64,000 bases of DNA from contig NZ_CP115541.1 in the NCBI RefSeq assembly GCF_031834595.1, positions 3,776,501 to 3,840,500 on the forward strand, given 5' to 3'. The position numbers were made by a program, and so were the translations under genes. This DNA is from Stenotrophomonas oahuensis. Its GTDB lineage: Bacteria; Pseudomonadota; Gammaproteobacteria; Xanthomonadales; Xanthomonadaceae. Below are positions 16,216 to 24,837 of this stretch, one piece after another. Every line of letters starts with the position of its first letter. Position 1 is the first letter of the stretch. Under the pieces are notes generated by a model, which ran no database searches, had not been told where the DNA came from, and saw nothing but the letters and a program-made list of their open reading frames with translations.

Positions 16216-17632
16216 CCGGCCTGCACGTGCCTGGATATTGGCGCTGGCAGCAACCGCGCTGTGCGGCTGCAATCTTGCGCCGCCGTACGTGCGCCCCGAG
16301 GTTGCGGTGCCGGCGTCCTACCTGACCTCGGGCGAGGTGCCGGTGCAGGACAGCGGCACGAACGCGCCGGCCATCGGCTGGTCCGCCTATTTCCAGGACC
16401 CGGTGCTGCAGGGCCTGATTGAACAGGCGCTGCGCAACAACCGGGATCTGGCCGCGGCCGTGGCACGCATGGAACAGGCCCGCGCACAATTCCGCATCCA
16501 GCGCAGCCAACGGCTGCCTGGACTGGAAATCAGCGGCTCAGGCCAACGCCTGCGCACCCCCGTGAGCGCAGCGGATGGCGCGGCCAGGGTGACCGTGGAC
16601 AGCTATGCCGTGCAGGTGGGCATCCCCGCGTTCGAGCTGGACTTCTGGGGACGCGTGGCCAATCTCAGCGAAGCCGCGCGCCGCCAGTACCTGGCCACTG
16701 CTGAAGCGCGTGATGCGGCCGCGCTGAGTCTGATCGCGACCGTGGCCGCCACTTACTACGCCGTGCGCGCCAGCGAAGCCGGGATCGTGCTGGCCGAGCG
16801 CTCACTGGCCAGTCGGCAGGAAACGCGTGAACTGGCGCAACTGCGCATGGATGCCGGCCTCACTTCTTCGGTGGACTTCAACCAGTCGTATGCATTGGTG
16901 ACACAGGCCGAAGTCCAGCTGGCTGAGCTGCGACGCAGCCATGGCCAGGCGGTGCAACTGCTGCAGTTCCTTGTGGCCACTCCGCTACCTCCGACGTTGC
17001 CTGCAGGACGGCCTCTGGAGCCGGATGCGCAACTGGCCCGACTGCAACCCGGGCTGCCATCGGAGCTGCTGGAGGCACGCCCGGACGTGCGCCTGGCCGA
17101 GCAGCAGCTGCGCGCTGCCAATGCCAACATTGGTGCGGCGCGCGCCCTGTACTTTCCGCTGATCGCGCTGACCGGGGCAGGGGGCTACGCCTCCAGCGAT
17201 CTTTCCGGGCTGGTGTCGGACAGCAACCGGGTGTGGTCGTTCGGGGCCGGCGCGGTGTTGCCGCTGCTGGACTGGGGCGCACGCCGGGCACGCGTTGACG
17301 CAGCGGTAGCCACCCGCGACGAACGCGAAGTGAGTTACCAGTCCACGGTGCAGAACGCCTTCCGCGAGGTGGCCAGCGGCCTGGTCGCCGCCGAACAGAA
17401 CGACCGCCAGATCGCGGCGCAGCTGCAGGCGGTGCAGGTACAGCAGGCCTTGGTGGAGACCGCACAGGATCGCTACGAGGTGGGCCTGACCCCTTATCTG
17501 GAGGTGCTGGATGCCGAGCGCAACCACTTCACCGCCGAACAAGCGCTGCTGCAACTGCGTGCAAGCGCCTTGCAGGACGCTGTGAACCTCTATGCCGCAC
17601 TGGGTGGCGGCCAACTGACGAGGAGCCCCTGA
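16208..17632 (+). CDS. RND efflux outer-membrane factor (OprM/NodT family), pump 1
   Basis: Outer-membrane channel lipoprotein of 474 residues. The signal ends LCGCN, so the cysteine should be acylated, followed by LAPPYVRPEV, the usual OprM-family opening. Two OEP repeats follow, with helical barrel regions and RPDVRLAEQQLRAANANIGAARA in the second repeat. It completes the tripartite pump. The start ATG at 16208 overlaps the end of the RND gene by 8 bp, and its stop shares one base with the next start (TGATG), so translation is coupled on both sides. Confidence 0.93.
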   Translation: MRSRPARAWILALAATALCGCNLAPPYVRPEVAVPASYLTSGEVPVQDSGTNAPAIGWSAYFQDPVLQGLIEQALRNNRDLAAAVARMEQARAQFRIQRSQRLPGLEISGSGQRLRTPVSAADGAARVTVDSYAVQVGIPAFELDFWGRVANLSEAARRQYLATAEARDAAALSLIATVAATYYAVRASEAGIVLAERSLASRQETRELAQLRMDAGLTSSVDFNQSYALVTQAEVQLAELRRSHGQAVQLLQFLVATPLPPTLPAGRPLEPDAQLARLQPGLPSELLEARPDVRLAEQQLRAANANIGAARALYFPLIALTGAGGYASSDLSGLVSDSNRVWSFGAGAVLPLLDWGARRARVDAAVATRDEREVSYQSTVQNAFREVASGLVAAEQNDRQIAAQLQAVQVQQALVETAQDRYEVGLTPYLEVLDAERNHFTAEQALLQLRASALQDAVNLYAALGGGQLTRSP

Positions 17633-19083
17633 TGCGCCTTCCACTCTTCCTGCTGTGCCTGGCCAGCGTTGCATTGCCCGGCACCGTTGCAGCCCAGACC
17701 CGCGATGCCGACCAGGATGCGGAGATCCAGCGCCTGCGCCAGACCGTTGAACAGCTGACCGCGCGGATCCAGGCGCTGGAAGGGGGGCAGACCACGAGCA
17801 CACCCTCGGCAGCGCCGGTTGGCGTGGCTGCGGCACCCGGCGCCGCCAGCGCGCCAGCGGTGGTGCCGGCCGCTCCAGCTGCGGTGGCCACGCCGACGGT
17901 GTTGAACGTCAGCATCTCGCCGCTGCCGCCACGCGATCCGTTCGACGAGGACGATCAGGCCGCTGCACGCATGGACAACGAGGTGCCACCGGGTGATGAA
18001 CTGGAAGGCTTCTTCGCGTTGCCGGGCACCTCCACCTGGTTGCGCCTCAGCGGCTACGCCAAGCTGGATGCGATGTATGACGACGGCGATGCGGGCGACA
18101 GCGATATGTTCATTACCTCTGAGATCCCGGTCGACGGCGGTCGTGACAAAGCACGCTTCAACATGCACGCACGGCAGACCCGGTTCACCATCGAAGCGCG
18201 CCGCGACACCGGTGCCGGGCCGCTGCGCTTCGTGCTGCAGAACGATTTCTTCGGCTCTGGCGGCAGCTATGGTTACCGCCTGCGCCATGCGTACGGGCAG
18301 CTGGGCAATACCTATGCGGGCTTTGGCTGGTCGGCGTTCATGGACCTGGACTCCGGCCCGGACACCCTGGACTTTGCCGGCCCCGGTGCTTCGCCGTCGG
18401 CCCGTCTGGCCAGCATCCGCCAGTACATTCCGTTGCGCGGCGGCAACCAGCTGATCATTGCCGCCGAACACCGGCCGCCCGAGCTGCAGCTGGACGGCGC
18501 GACCCAGCAGTCGCGGACCGCCGCACCCAACCTGGTGCTGGCCGCACGGCACGAAGCCGACTGGGGCAGCGTGCAGCTGGCCGGGGTGCTGCGTTACCTG
18601 GCGTTCGATTCGGCGCGCAACAGTGGCGAAGGCAGCGACAGCACCACCGCCGGCGGGCTGGCCTTCAGTGGCACCTGGGGAGGCAGCAGCGGCAGCTATT
18701 TCGTGTTCGGCGCGGTGGGCGGGCAGGGCATCGCCGCCTATCTGGGCGACCTGGGCGGGTTGAACCTGGACGGGGTGGTGGACGCGGACAACCACCTGCA
18801 GACTCTGCAGCAGTACGGCGGCTGGGTGGGCTACACGCACCGCTGGTCGCAGCGTTGGCATTCCACCCTGACCTGGAGCCGGCTGTACCTGGAGCGCGAT
18901 GCGTTGCTGGATCCTTCCGTGTTCCGGCGCAGCGACTATGCCGCGGCCAATCTGATCTGGCAGCCGGCCCCGAGCTGGAGCTGGGGTGCGGAAGTGCTGT
19001 ACGGCAAGCTGGAGGAACAGGGTGGTGCCAGCGCCGATGTGTTCCGTGTACAGACCGCGTTGAAGTACGACTTCATCAAGTAG
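17632..19083 (+). CDS. DcaP-like trimeric porin
   Basis: Outer-membrane protein of 483 residues. It has a signal peptide ending VAAQT, a short coiled coil (EIQRLRQTVEQLTARIQALE, residues about 30-50), an Ala/Pro-rich linker, and then a long beta-barrel region from about residue 130 with frequent aromatic-flanked strands, ending ALKYDFIK. Coiled coil plus barrel is the layout of DcaP porins of Acinetobacter and their relatives, which take up small acids. It sits in the same operon as the pump, translationally coupled to the OprM-like gene. Confidence 0.75.
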   Translation: MRLPLFLLCLASVALPGTVAAQTRDADQDAEIQRLRQTVEQLTARIQALEGGQTTSTPSAAPVGVAAAPGAASAPAVVPAAPAAVATPTVLNVSISPLPPRDPFDEDDQAAARMDNEVPPGDELEGFFALPGTSTWLRLSGYAKLDAMYDDGDAGDSDMFITSEIPVDGGRDKARFNMHARQTRFTIEARRDTGAGPLRFVLQNDFFGSGGSYGYRLRHAYGQLGNTYAGFGWSAFMDLDSGPDTLDFAGPGASPSARLASIRQYIPLRGGNQLIIAAEHRPPELQLDGATQQSRTAAPNLVLAARHEADWGSVQLAGVLRYLAFDSARNSGEGSDSTTAGGLAFSGTWGGSSGSYFVFGAVGGQGIAAYLGDLGGLNLDGVVDADNHLQTLQQYGGWVGYTHRWSQRWHSTLTWSRLYLERDALLDPSVFRRSDYAAANLIWQPAPSWSWGAEVLYGKLEEQGGASADVFRVQTALKYDFIK

Positions 19084-19092
19084 GAGGGTGTC

Positions 19093-20484
19093 ATGAGCAG
19101 GCAGTGCACCGGACGCTGGCAGCTGTTGGCATGGGCGGTCGCGGTGGGCTGCGTCTCACCGGCGCTCGCCCAGGACGCCATGCTCGGCACGCTGCTTGAG
19201 GAACCCGGCAGCGCTGGGCTGGGGTTCCTGATGCGGGTGGAGTCGTCGCCGTACAAAGGGGCGGATGACCGCGTCGACCTGCTGCCGCTGTATCTGTATG
19301 AAGGCGAGCGCTTCTTCTTGCGCTCCAATGCCGCCGGCGTCCGCCTGGCCACCCAGGAAGACCAGGGGATGGAGCTGTTCGTCGAGCGAAGGCTGGAAGG
19401 CTACCCCGAAGACGAAACGCCGGAGATTCTTGAAGGACTTCGCACCCGCAATGGCGAAGCCGACCTTGGCGCGCGTTACTACTGGAAGCAGCAGGGCCAC
19501 ACCTGGGATCTGAGTGTACGCCAGGACATCTCGAGCACCTCCAAAGGAACGGAACTACGTGCGGGCTATGGCTATCTGTGGCGTGGCCAGCGCTGGGACG
19601 TGCAGCCGGTGCTGAGCCTGGAATGGCGCAGTTCCAAACTCAATGATTACTACTTCGGCATTGAGCCGTATGAGTCCACGGCAGAGCATCCTGCCTATGC
19701 CGCCGGTTCCGGCCTCGACGTGACAGCTGGCCTGTACGCGCGCTATCGCTTCCTCCAGCACTGGAGCCTGCTCGGTGGGGTATATGCCACCCAGCAATCC
19801 AGCTCGGTCCGCAACAGCCCGCTGGTCGATGACCGCGTGCAATGGGGGGCGCTGCTGGGCGCGGCGTACGACTTCGGCAACGGCCAGGTGCGCTGGGACG
19901 AACCCACGTCGCCCACCTACGTCAAAGTGTTCTACGGTCGCGATTCGGCCGACGGCTGCCACATGGTCAAGATCATGACCTTCAGCTGCACCGACCTCAA
20001 CGACGTCGACCCGACCGACATCTGGGGCGTGCATGTGGGCAGACCGTTTGTTTCTGAATTGAACGGCTGGCCGCTGGACCTGGTCGGCTATGTGGGCGTG
20101 CTGCGCCACGACGAGAAGGGCCATCAGCCGGATTCCTGGCAGATCGATGCTTACATGAAGGGGTTCTACTACGGCTTCCCGTGGTCACATCGGGTCAAGA
20201 CCCGGATCGGCTTCGGCTTCGGGCTCTCCTATGCCGAGCGGGTGCCCTATGCCGAAGTGCAGTCGCAGGCACGCCGCGAACGCAATACCTCCAAGCTGCT
20301 GAACTACCTGGACCCCAGCATCGACGTCAGCCTGGGTGACATCTTCGGCAGCCGGCGCTGGCACGACATGTATCTGGGCGTGGGCATCTCGCACCGCTCC
20401 GGCATCTTCGGCTCGTCGCAGATGCTGGGCACGGTGGATGGCGGCTCCAACTACATCTACGCCTATCTGGAGGCCGCGCTCTAG
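19093..20484 (+). CDS. MipA/OmpV protein fused to a PagL-like lipid A deacylase domain
   Basis: Outer-membrane protein of 463 residues, much longer than the usual ~260 residues of MipA/OmpV. Residues about 27-275 match MipA/OmpV (GFLMRVESSPYKGADDRVDLLPLYLYEGERFF near the start). From about 300 a second barrel domain appears, ending VGISHRSGIFG at 434-436. His-x-Ser near the end, followed by an acidic residue (D449) about 13 residues on, resembles the His/Ser/Glu triad of the 3-O-deacylase PagL. A Shine-Dalgarno GGAGG lies 6 bp before the ATG. It would then be a two-barrel enzyme removing an acyl chain from lipid A. The domain assignment of the second half is by eye only. Confidence 0.7.
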   Translation: MSRQCTGRWQLLAWAVAVGCVSPALAQDAMLGTLLEEPGSAGLGFLMRVESSPYKGADDRVDLLPLYLYEGERFFLRSNAAGVRLATQEDQGMELFVERRLEGYPEDETPEILEGLRTRNGEADLGARYYWKQQGHTWDLSVRQDISSTSKGTELRAGYGYLWRGQRWDVQPVLSLEWRSSKLNDYYFGIEPYESTAEHPAYAAGSGLDVTAGLYARYRFLQHWSLLGGVYATQQSSSVRNSPLVDDRVQWGALLGAAYDFGNGQVRWDEPTSPTYVKVFYGRDSADGCHMVKIMTFSCTDLNDVDPTDIWGVHVGRPFVSELNGWPLDLVGYVGVLRHDEKGHQPDSWQIDAYMKGFYYGFPWSHRVKTRIGFGFGLSYAERVPYAEVQSQARRERNTSKLLNYLDPSIDVSLGDIFGSRRWHDMYLGVGISHRSGIFGSSQMLGTVDGGSNYIYAYLEAAL

Positions 20485-21077
20485 CGCGGCACTGAATCCG
20501 GCTTCGGGTCGCGCTCGTGACGGGCCAGCAGGGCGATGGCGATGTAAGCCAATCCCATCGCCAGCATCGCCAAACCGACACCCCATGACGCCGCGGCCCG
20601 CCCGGCCCAGGCAACACCGGTGACACAGATCACTGCGGCGACCAGTGCGATTACCCCGGAGACCAGCGAGATCCAGCGTCGGCCACCGTCACTGAATCCA
20701 AACGCGAGGCTGAACTGGGCCAGCGCCTGGACGGCCAGTACCGCGGCAACCGTGGTGGCAACCGCATAAGCTGCCCATTCCGGGTGGGTGTAGATGGCAA
20801 TGCCGCCAATGATCTGTGCTGCACCGAGCGCAATGGTCATGGCAAAGCTGGGCAGGCCGCGCAGCAGGAAGGCCTGCGACAGCTGCAGGGCACCGGCAAT
20901 GACCAGCAGCGCGGCGACCAACACGGTCATCGTGCGTACCAGCAGGGAGGCGGCATACAAGCCCACGATGCCGACCAGAACCAGCAGCACCCCCAGTATC
21001 AGCAAACGGCGCCAGTGCACCTTCATGGCCACGCCAATGGAACCGGGTTCGCGGCCGAGGCGGGAGAAGACGGTCAT
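20481..21077 (-). CDS. HdeD family membrane protein
   Basis: Protein of 198 residues with about six evenly spaced hydrophobic segments, the arrangement of HdeD (DUF308), a protein linked to acid resistance in E. coli. Typical phrases are RRLLILGVLLVLVGIVGL and ALLVIAGALQLSQAF. The ATG at 21077 is chosen because GGAG lies 8 bp upstream; starts at 21122 or 21026 are possible. The gene converges on the MipA-PagL fusion, sharing the tetranucleotide CTAG between the two stop codons, and diverges from the amidohydrolase. Confidence 0.75.
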   Translation of the reverse strand: MTVFSRLGREPGSIGVAMKVHWRRLLILGVLLVLVGIVGLYAASLLVRTMTVLVAALLVIAGALQLSQAFLLRGLPSFAMTIALGAAQIIGGIAIYTHPEWAAYAVATTVAAVLAVQALAQFSLAFGFSDGGRRWISLVSGVIALVAAVICVTGVAWAGRAAASWGVGLAMLAMGLAYIAIALLARHERDPKPDSVPR

Positions 21078-21142
21078 GCCGGTGCTCCAAGCGATGGACT
21101 GAGTGCCATTAGGGCGCTGCATTTACGTGGCTGCAAGCGCGT

Positions 21143-21180
21143 TGCGTCATTCACTGGCGGTCAGTCGGTAGAAGTACTGA
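21143..21180 (+). promoter_or_regulatory. Composite promoter motif upstream of the amidohydrolase
   Basis: TGCGTCATTCACTGGC at 21143-21158, a 9-bp gap, then GTAGAAGTACTGA at 21168-21180. The same two blocks with the same 9-bp gap occur at 23080-23120, before the next divergent membrane-protein gene. The distance to the start codon (81 and 87 bp from the second block) is also nearly equal. This is likely a shared binding site or promoter for an unknown factor. Confidence 0.55.
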
Positions 21181-21248
21181 GTGTTGACCATGCCTGGCGG
21201 TCGGAGGCGGGTATACCGTGAACGGGTCTGGATCGAGGCGTTGCTGCC

Positions 21249-22607
21249 ATGCCGCACCATCTGCTCCGTTTGCTGGCCCACGCGCTGGCATGCATCGGTG
21301 TATTGATCGCGATGCCCATTGCTGCACAGCAATCCGCCTCGCCGGAGGTGGCCCCCGCCACGCTGTTTACCAACGTGCGCATATTCGATGGAACCCACGC
21401 CCAGCTGACGCCACCGCGCCACGTGCTGGTGGAAGGGAACCGCATCAGCCGCATCTCCGCCACGCCGTTGGAAGCTGCTGGTGCACGCCGTATCGAGGGC
21501 AACGGGCGCACCCTGATGCCCGGCCTGATCGATGTGCACTGGCACAGCATGTTTGCCGCCGTTCCGATCCAGACGGCGATGAGCGCGGACAACGGCTACC
21601 TGAACATCGTGGCGGCCGCTGAATCCCGCCGGACGCTGTTGCGCGGCTTCACCACGGTGCGCGACGTCGGCGGTGCCGTGTTTGGATTGAAGGCCGCGAT
21701 TGATGCCGGGCAGGCGGAAGGCCCGCGCATTTTTCCGTCTGGCGCGATGATCACGGTCACCAGCGGCCACGGCGACTTCCGTGATGCTTCAGACCTGCCG
21801 CGCGCGGTTGGGCAACCCGGCTCGCGCCATGACGTGGTGGGCGACAGCGCGATTGCCGATACCCCGGATGAAGTGCGGGTTCGCGTACGCGAAATGCTGA
21901 TGCGGGGTGCCAGCCAGATCAAGCTGACCGCCGGCGGTGGCGTGTCATCCCCCCACAGTCCGCTGGACGTGGTGTCATTCAGTGAGCCCGAGCTGCGCGC
22001 CGCCCAGGATGCGGCGCGGGACTGGGGCACCTATGTGACCGTCCACGCCTATACGCCCGAAGCGATCACGCGTGCCATCCGTGCCGGCATCCCCTGCATC
22101 GAACATGCCAGCCTGATGGACGACGCCACCGCACGCCTCATGCGCGACCGGGGCATCTGGTTGAGCACGCAGCCCCTGCCACCGGAGCTGGCCAATGCGT
22201 TCCCGCCCGACTCGGACCAATGGCACAAGGCCCAGGAAGTGTTTGCCGGCACCGAACAGACCTATGCACTGGCGAAGAAGTACCGCCTGAAGACCGCGTT
22301 CGGCACCGACGTGCTGTTCTCCCGGGCCCTGGCCGCGCGACAGAATCATATTCTGGCCAGCCTGACGCGCTGGTACACGCCCGCGGAGACGCTGATCATG
22401 GCAACCGGCACCAATGCGCAACTCTTGACGCTCTCAGGCAAGCGCAGCCCTTACGCGGGTCGCCTGGGCGTGGTGGAGGAGGGGGCCCTGGCCGACCTGC
22501 TGCTGGTCAATGGCGACCCCCTGAGCGATATCAGTGTGATCACCGACCCGGCGCGCAACTTCGAGGTGATCATGAAGGACGGGGTGCTGGTAAAAGGGTT
22601 GCCGTAG
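21249..22607 (+). CDS. Exported amidohydrolase / imidazolonepropionase-like metal hydrolase
   Basis: Metal-dependent hydrolase of 452 residues with a signal peptide ending IAAQQ. The amidohydrolase metal site is readable: DVHWHS (HxH), the lysine in QIKLTAGGG that becomes carbamylated, VHAYT, IEHAS, and FGTDVL with the metal Asp. The C-terminus (GALADLLLVNGDPLSDI) is typical of the group of exported Xaa-Pro or imidazolonepropionase-like enzymes. The substrate is probably a peptide or cyclic amide but cannot be fixed by sequence. The divergent promoter region carries the composite motif. Confidence 0.85.
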   Translation: MPHHLLRLLAHALACIGVLIAMPIAAQQSASPEVAPATLFTNVRIFDGTHAQLTPPRHVLVEGNRISRISATPLEAAGARRIEGNGRTLMPGLIDVHWHSMFAAVPIQTAMSADNGYLNIVAAAESRRTLLRGFTTVRDVGGAVFGLKAAIDAGQAEGPRIFPSGAMITVTSGHGDFRDASDLPRAVGQPGSRHDVVGDSAIADTPDEVRVRVREMLMRGASQIKLTAGGGVSSPHSPLDVVSFSEPELRAAQDAARDWGTYVTVHAYTPEAITRAIRAGIPCIEHASLMDDATARLMRDRGIWLSTQPLPPELANAFPPDSDQWHKAQEVFAGTEQTYALAKKYRLKTAFGTDVLFSRALAARQNHILASLTRWYTPAETLIMATGTNAQLLTLSGKRSPYAGRLGVVEEGALADLLLVNGDPLSDISVITDPARNFEVIMKDGVLVKGLP

Positions 22608-22613
22608 CGCAGG

Positions 22614-22997
22614 TCAGCTGCCGACCGACATGCCGAATCCGCCGCTGGCTTTGAAGCTCAGCACCAGCTGGGCGACTCGCCAGGAGATGAATGCGTAGGT
22701 GCAGCAGAGGACGATCTGAAGGACCAGATGCCACTTGAGGCGACTCAACCGCCAGATCCCGTCGAACAGGTTGAGCAGAAGCAGGCAAACGCCGATGGCG
22801 GTCACCACGTAGCCCACCGCGGTCGGGTGCGCCAGATCCAGCTCGGCTGGACCGGTACGGACCACCTCCAGCCCCGCCGCCGTTACCAGCGAGGACACGG
22901 CCAGGTTGCGTGTGTTCTCAAAGATCAGACGCAGCACGCCATCGTCAAAGAGCAGCGTCGCAATGCGCCTCAGGGGGGCTGGCAGCATGGGCAGCAC
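22614..22997 (-). CDS. Small integral membrane protein of unknown function
   Basis: Protein of 127 residues with about three hydrophobic segments (AVSSLVTAAGLEVV, VGYVVTAIGVCLLLLNLFDGI, LVLQIVLCCTYAFISWRVAQLVL). No recognised family. It starts at the ATG at 22997 and diverges from the bestrophin-like gene, with the second composite motif between the two. The stop lies 6 bp from the amidohydrolase stop on the other strand. Function unknown. Confidence 0.6.
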   Translation of the reverse strand: MLPMLPAPLRRIATLLFDDGVLRLIFENTRNLAVSSLVTAAGLEVVRTGPAELDLAHPTAVGYVVTAIGVCLLLLNLFDGIWRLSRLKWHLVLQIVLCCTYAFISWRVAQLVLSFKASGGFGMSVGS

Positions 22998-23079
22998 CTT
23001 CGATCAGGAACCATCGGAAATACAGGGTTGCGTGCCTGACATTAAGCCGGTGTGGAGTGCCTGGTCAGCATTGGGTGAC

Positions 23080-23120
23080 TGCGTCGTTCACTGGCACATC
23101 ACCCGTAGAACTACTGACGC
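23080..23120 (+). promoter_or_regulatory. Composite promoter motif upstream of the bestrophin-like gene
   Basis: TGCGTCGTTCACTGGC at 23080-23095, a 9-bp gap, then GTAGAACTACTGACGC at 23105-23120. The first block matches 21143-21158 at 15 of 16 positions; the second matches 4315-4330 exactly. It lies in the divergent region between 22997 and 23192. Confidence 0.55.
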
Positions 23121-23191
23121 GATGAGCTGGGCCATTGCGCATGCTCAGCTTTACACGCCACCGGCGCGACACTCCCTGCACGGGTGCCTTC

Positions 23192-23995
23192 ATGGATCTT
23201 CCCGCCAGCTATCCAACGCTGCCTCCTTGGCTGCTTACCTTGTGTTTCCTGCTGGCGCTGCTGGTCGCGCGTGAGATCGGCGCGGCGGTATCGCGCCGGC
23301 AGCGGCGACGGCACCCGGCGCGGACGTCTGCGCCGGAGGAGGGCAAGGACGACGACGCATTCGCGATGACGTCCGTGCTGGGGTTGCTGGCGCTGCTGAT
23401 CGGCTTCACGTTCTCGCTGTCGCTCGGGCGCTATGACGAGCGCCGTCAGCTGGTGGTGCAGGAAGCCAATGCGCTGGGAACCACGTGGCTGCGAACCGAT
23501 CTGCTGGATGGCAACGACCGGACCCGAATGCAGGACGTGCTGCGGCGCTACGTGGATGCACGTGTCGACTTTGCCAATGCGCGTACCGGCGAAGAAGAGG
23601 TCCAGCAGAACGCCCGTTCAGTGGCACTGCAGGATGAGCTGTGGCAGGCGTTGGTCGCCGGCACCCAGAGCTTCCGTGATACCCCGCGCGCGTCGCTGTT
23701 GTTCACAACGACCAATGAATCCATTGACCTGGCCGCCGAACGCTTCGCCGCTCGGCAGGACCACATTCCGCCCCGCATCCTGCGCATGCTGCTGCTGTTC
23801 GCGGTACTCGCAGCGGGGCTGGTGGGGTACGAACGCCCGCACCAGCGACGCAGCACGTTGCTGCTGCTTCTGCTGCTGACATTGGCGGTCGGACTGATTC
23901 TGGACCTTGATCGGCCCAGCACCGGTATCACCCAGGTGCCGCAGGAGCCGATGCTGGACCTGCAGCGCAGCCTGCGTGACGGGGAGGCACCGTGA
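23192..23995 (+). CDS. Bestrophin-like membrane protein (DUF4239 type)
   Basis: Protein of 267 residues with two hydrophobic segments in the first 80 residues and a hydrophobic pair near the end. The stretch GLLALLIGFTFSLSLGRYDERRQLVVQEANALGTTWLR is the signature of the DUF4239 bestrophin-like family, presumed to form membrane channels. The ATG at 23192 removes a highly basic 19-residue extension (longer start at 23138), but the Shine-Dalgarno is weak for both. The stop overlaps the GTG start of the next gene. Confidence 0.72.
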   Translation: MDLPASYPTLPPWLLTLCFLLALLVAREIGAAVSRRQRRRHPARTSAPEEGKDDDAFAMTSVLGLLALLIGFTFSLSLGRYDERRQLVVQEANALGTTWLRTDLLDGNDRTRMQDVLRRYVDARVDFANARTGEEEVQQNARSVALQDELWQALVAGTQSFRDTPRASLLFTTTNESIDLAAERFAARQDHIPPRILRMLLLFAVLAAGLVGYERPHQRRSTLLLLLLLTLAVGLILDLDRPSTGITQVPQEPMLDLQRSLRDGEAP

Positions 23996-24792
23996 CGCAC
24001 GCCTCGTGCCTTGGCGTTCTGCTAAGCCTGCTTGGGACGGTCGCGGCTTGTCCGGTTGCCGCGCAGGAGCACAGCGCCGACGAGCTGGCCAAGAAACTGT
24101 CCAACCCTGTCGCGGCCCTGATCAGCGTTCCCTTCCAATACAACTATGACCAGACCTATGGTCAGGATGGCTACAGGCACAACCTCAATATCCAGCCGGT
24201 CGCTCCGTTCTCGATGGGTGAACACTGGAACGTCATCTCGCGCACCATCCTACCGGTGACCTATCAGAAGGATGTGGTGCCGGGCACCGATCAGGCCGGC
24301 ATCGGCGACATCACCCAGAGTTTCTTCTTTTCGCCCAAGGAGGCCGGTTCATCCGGGGTGATCTGGGGCATCGGGCCAGCGCTGTTGATACCCACCGGCA
24401 CCGACGACCTGGGCGCAGATACGTGGGCCGCCGGACCGACGGTAGTCTTGCTGAAGCAGGAAAAGAGCTGGACGTACGGGGCCCTGATGAATCACCTGGC
24501 CGACGTGGCGGGCACCGGCAGCCGTCGTGCCGACATCAGCTCGACCTTCCTTCAGCCGTTTCTGTCCAAAGCCTACAGCGGCGGCCGCACGCTGACCTTC
24601 AACGTGGAATCGACCTACGACTGGAAGGCCAGCCAATGGACCGTGCCGCTGAACATTCAATATTCCAAGGTGAGCAAGCTGGGCAACCAGATGCTCAGTT
24701 TCCAGGGCGGCGTACGGGTGTACCTGGAAACGCCACGTGGTGGGCCGGACTGGGGTCTGCGGCTGGGAATCACCTTGCTCTTCCCGCGCTGA
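23992..24792 (+). CDS. Exported beta-barrel protein, transporter-like
   Basis: Protein of 266 residues with a signal peptide ending VAAQE and many alternating beta strands. The region NYDQTYGQDGYRHNLNIQPVAPF and TDQAGIGDITQSFFFSPK is typical of the outer-membrane proteins annotated as transporter or MetA-pathway of phenol degradation. It likely forms an outer-membrane channel. Translation is coupled to the DUF4239 gene by a GTGA overlap. The sulfatase follows after 45 bp, so the three genes may be one transcript. Confidence 0.7.
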   Translation: MTHASCLGVLLSLLGTVAACPVAAQEHSADELAKKLSNPVAALISVPFQYNYDQTYGQDGYRHNLNIQPVAPFSMGEHWNVISRTILPVTYQKDVVPGTDQAGIGDITQSFFFSPKEAGSSGVIWGIGPALLIPTGTDDLGADTWAAGPTVVLLKQEKSWTYGALMNHLADVAGTGSRRADISSTFLQPFLSKAYSGGRTLTFNVESTYDWKASQWTVPLNIQYSKVSKLGNQMLSFQGGVRVYLETPRGGPDWGLRLGITLLFPR

Positions 24793-24837
24793 AGAAGCGC
24801 TCCGGGGCCCGCCCCGTCTGGCACAGGAGTTGTCATC

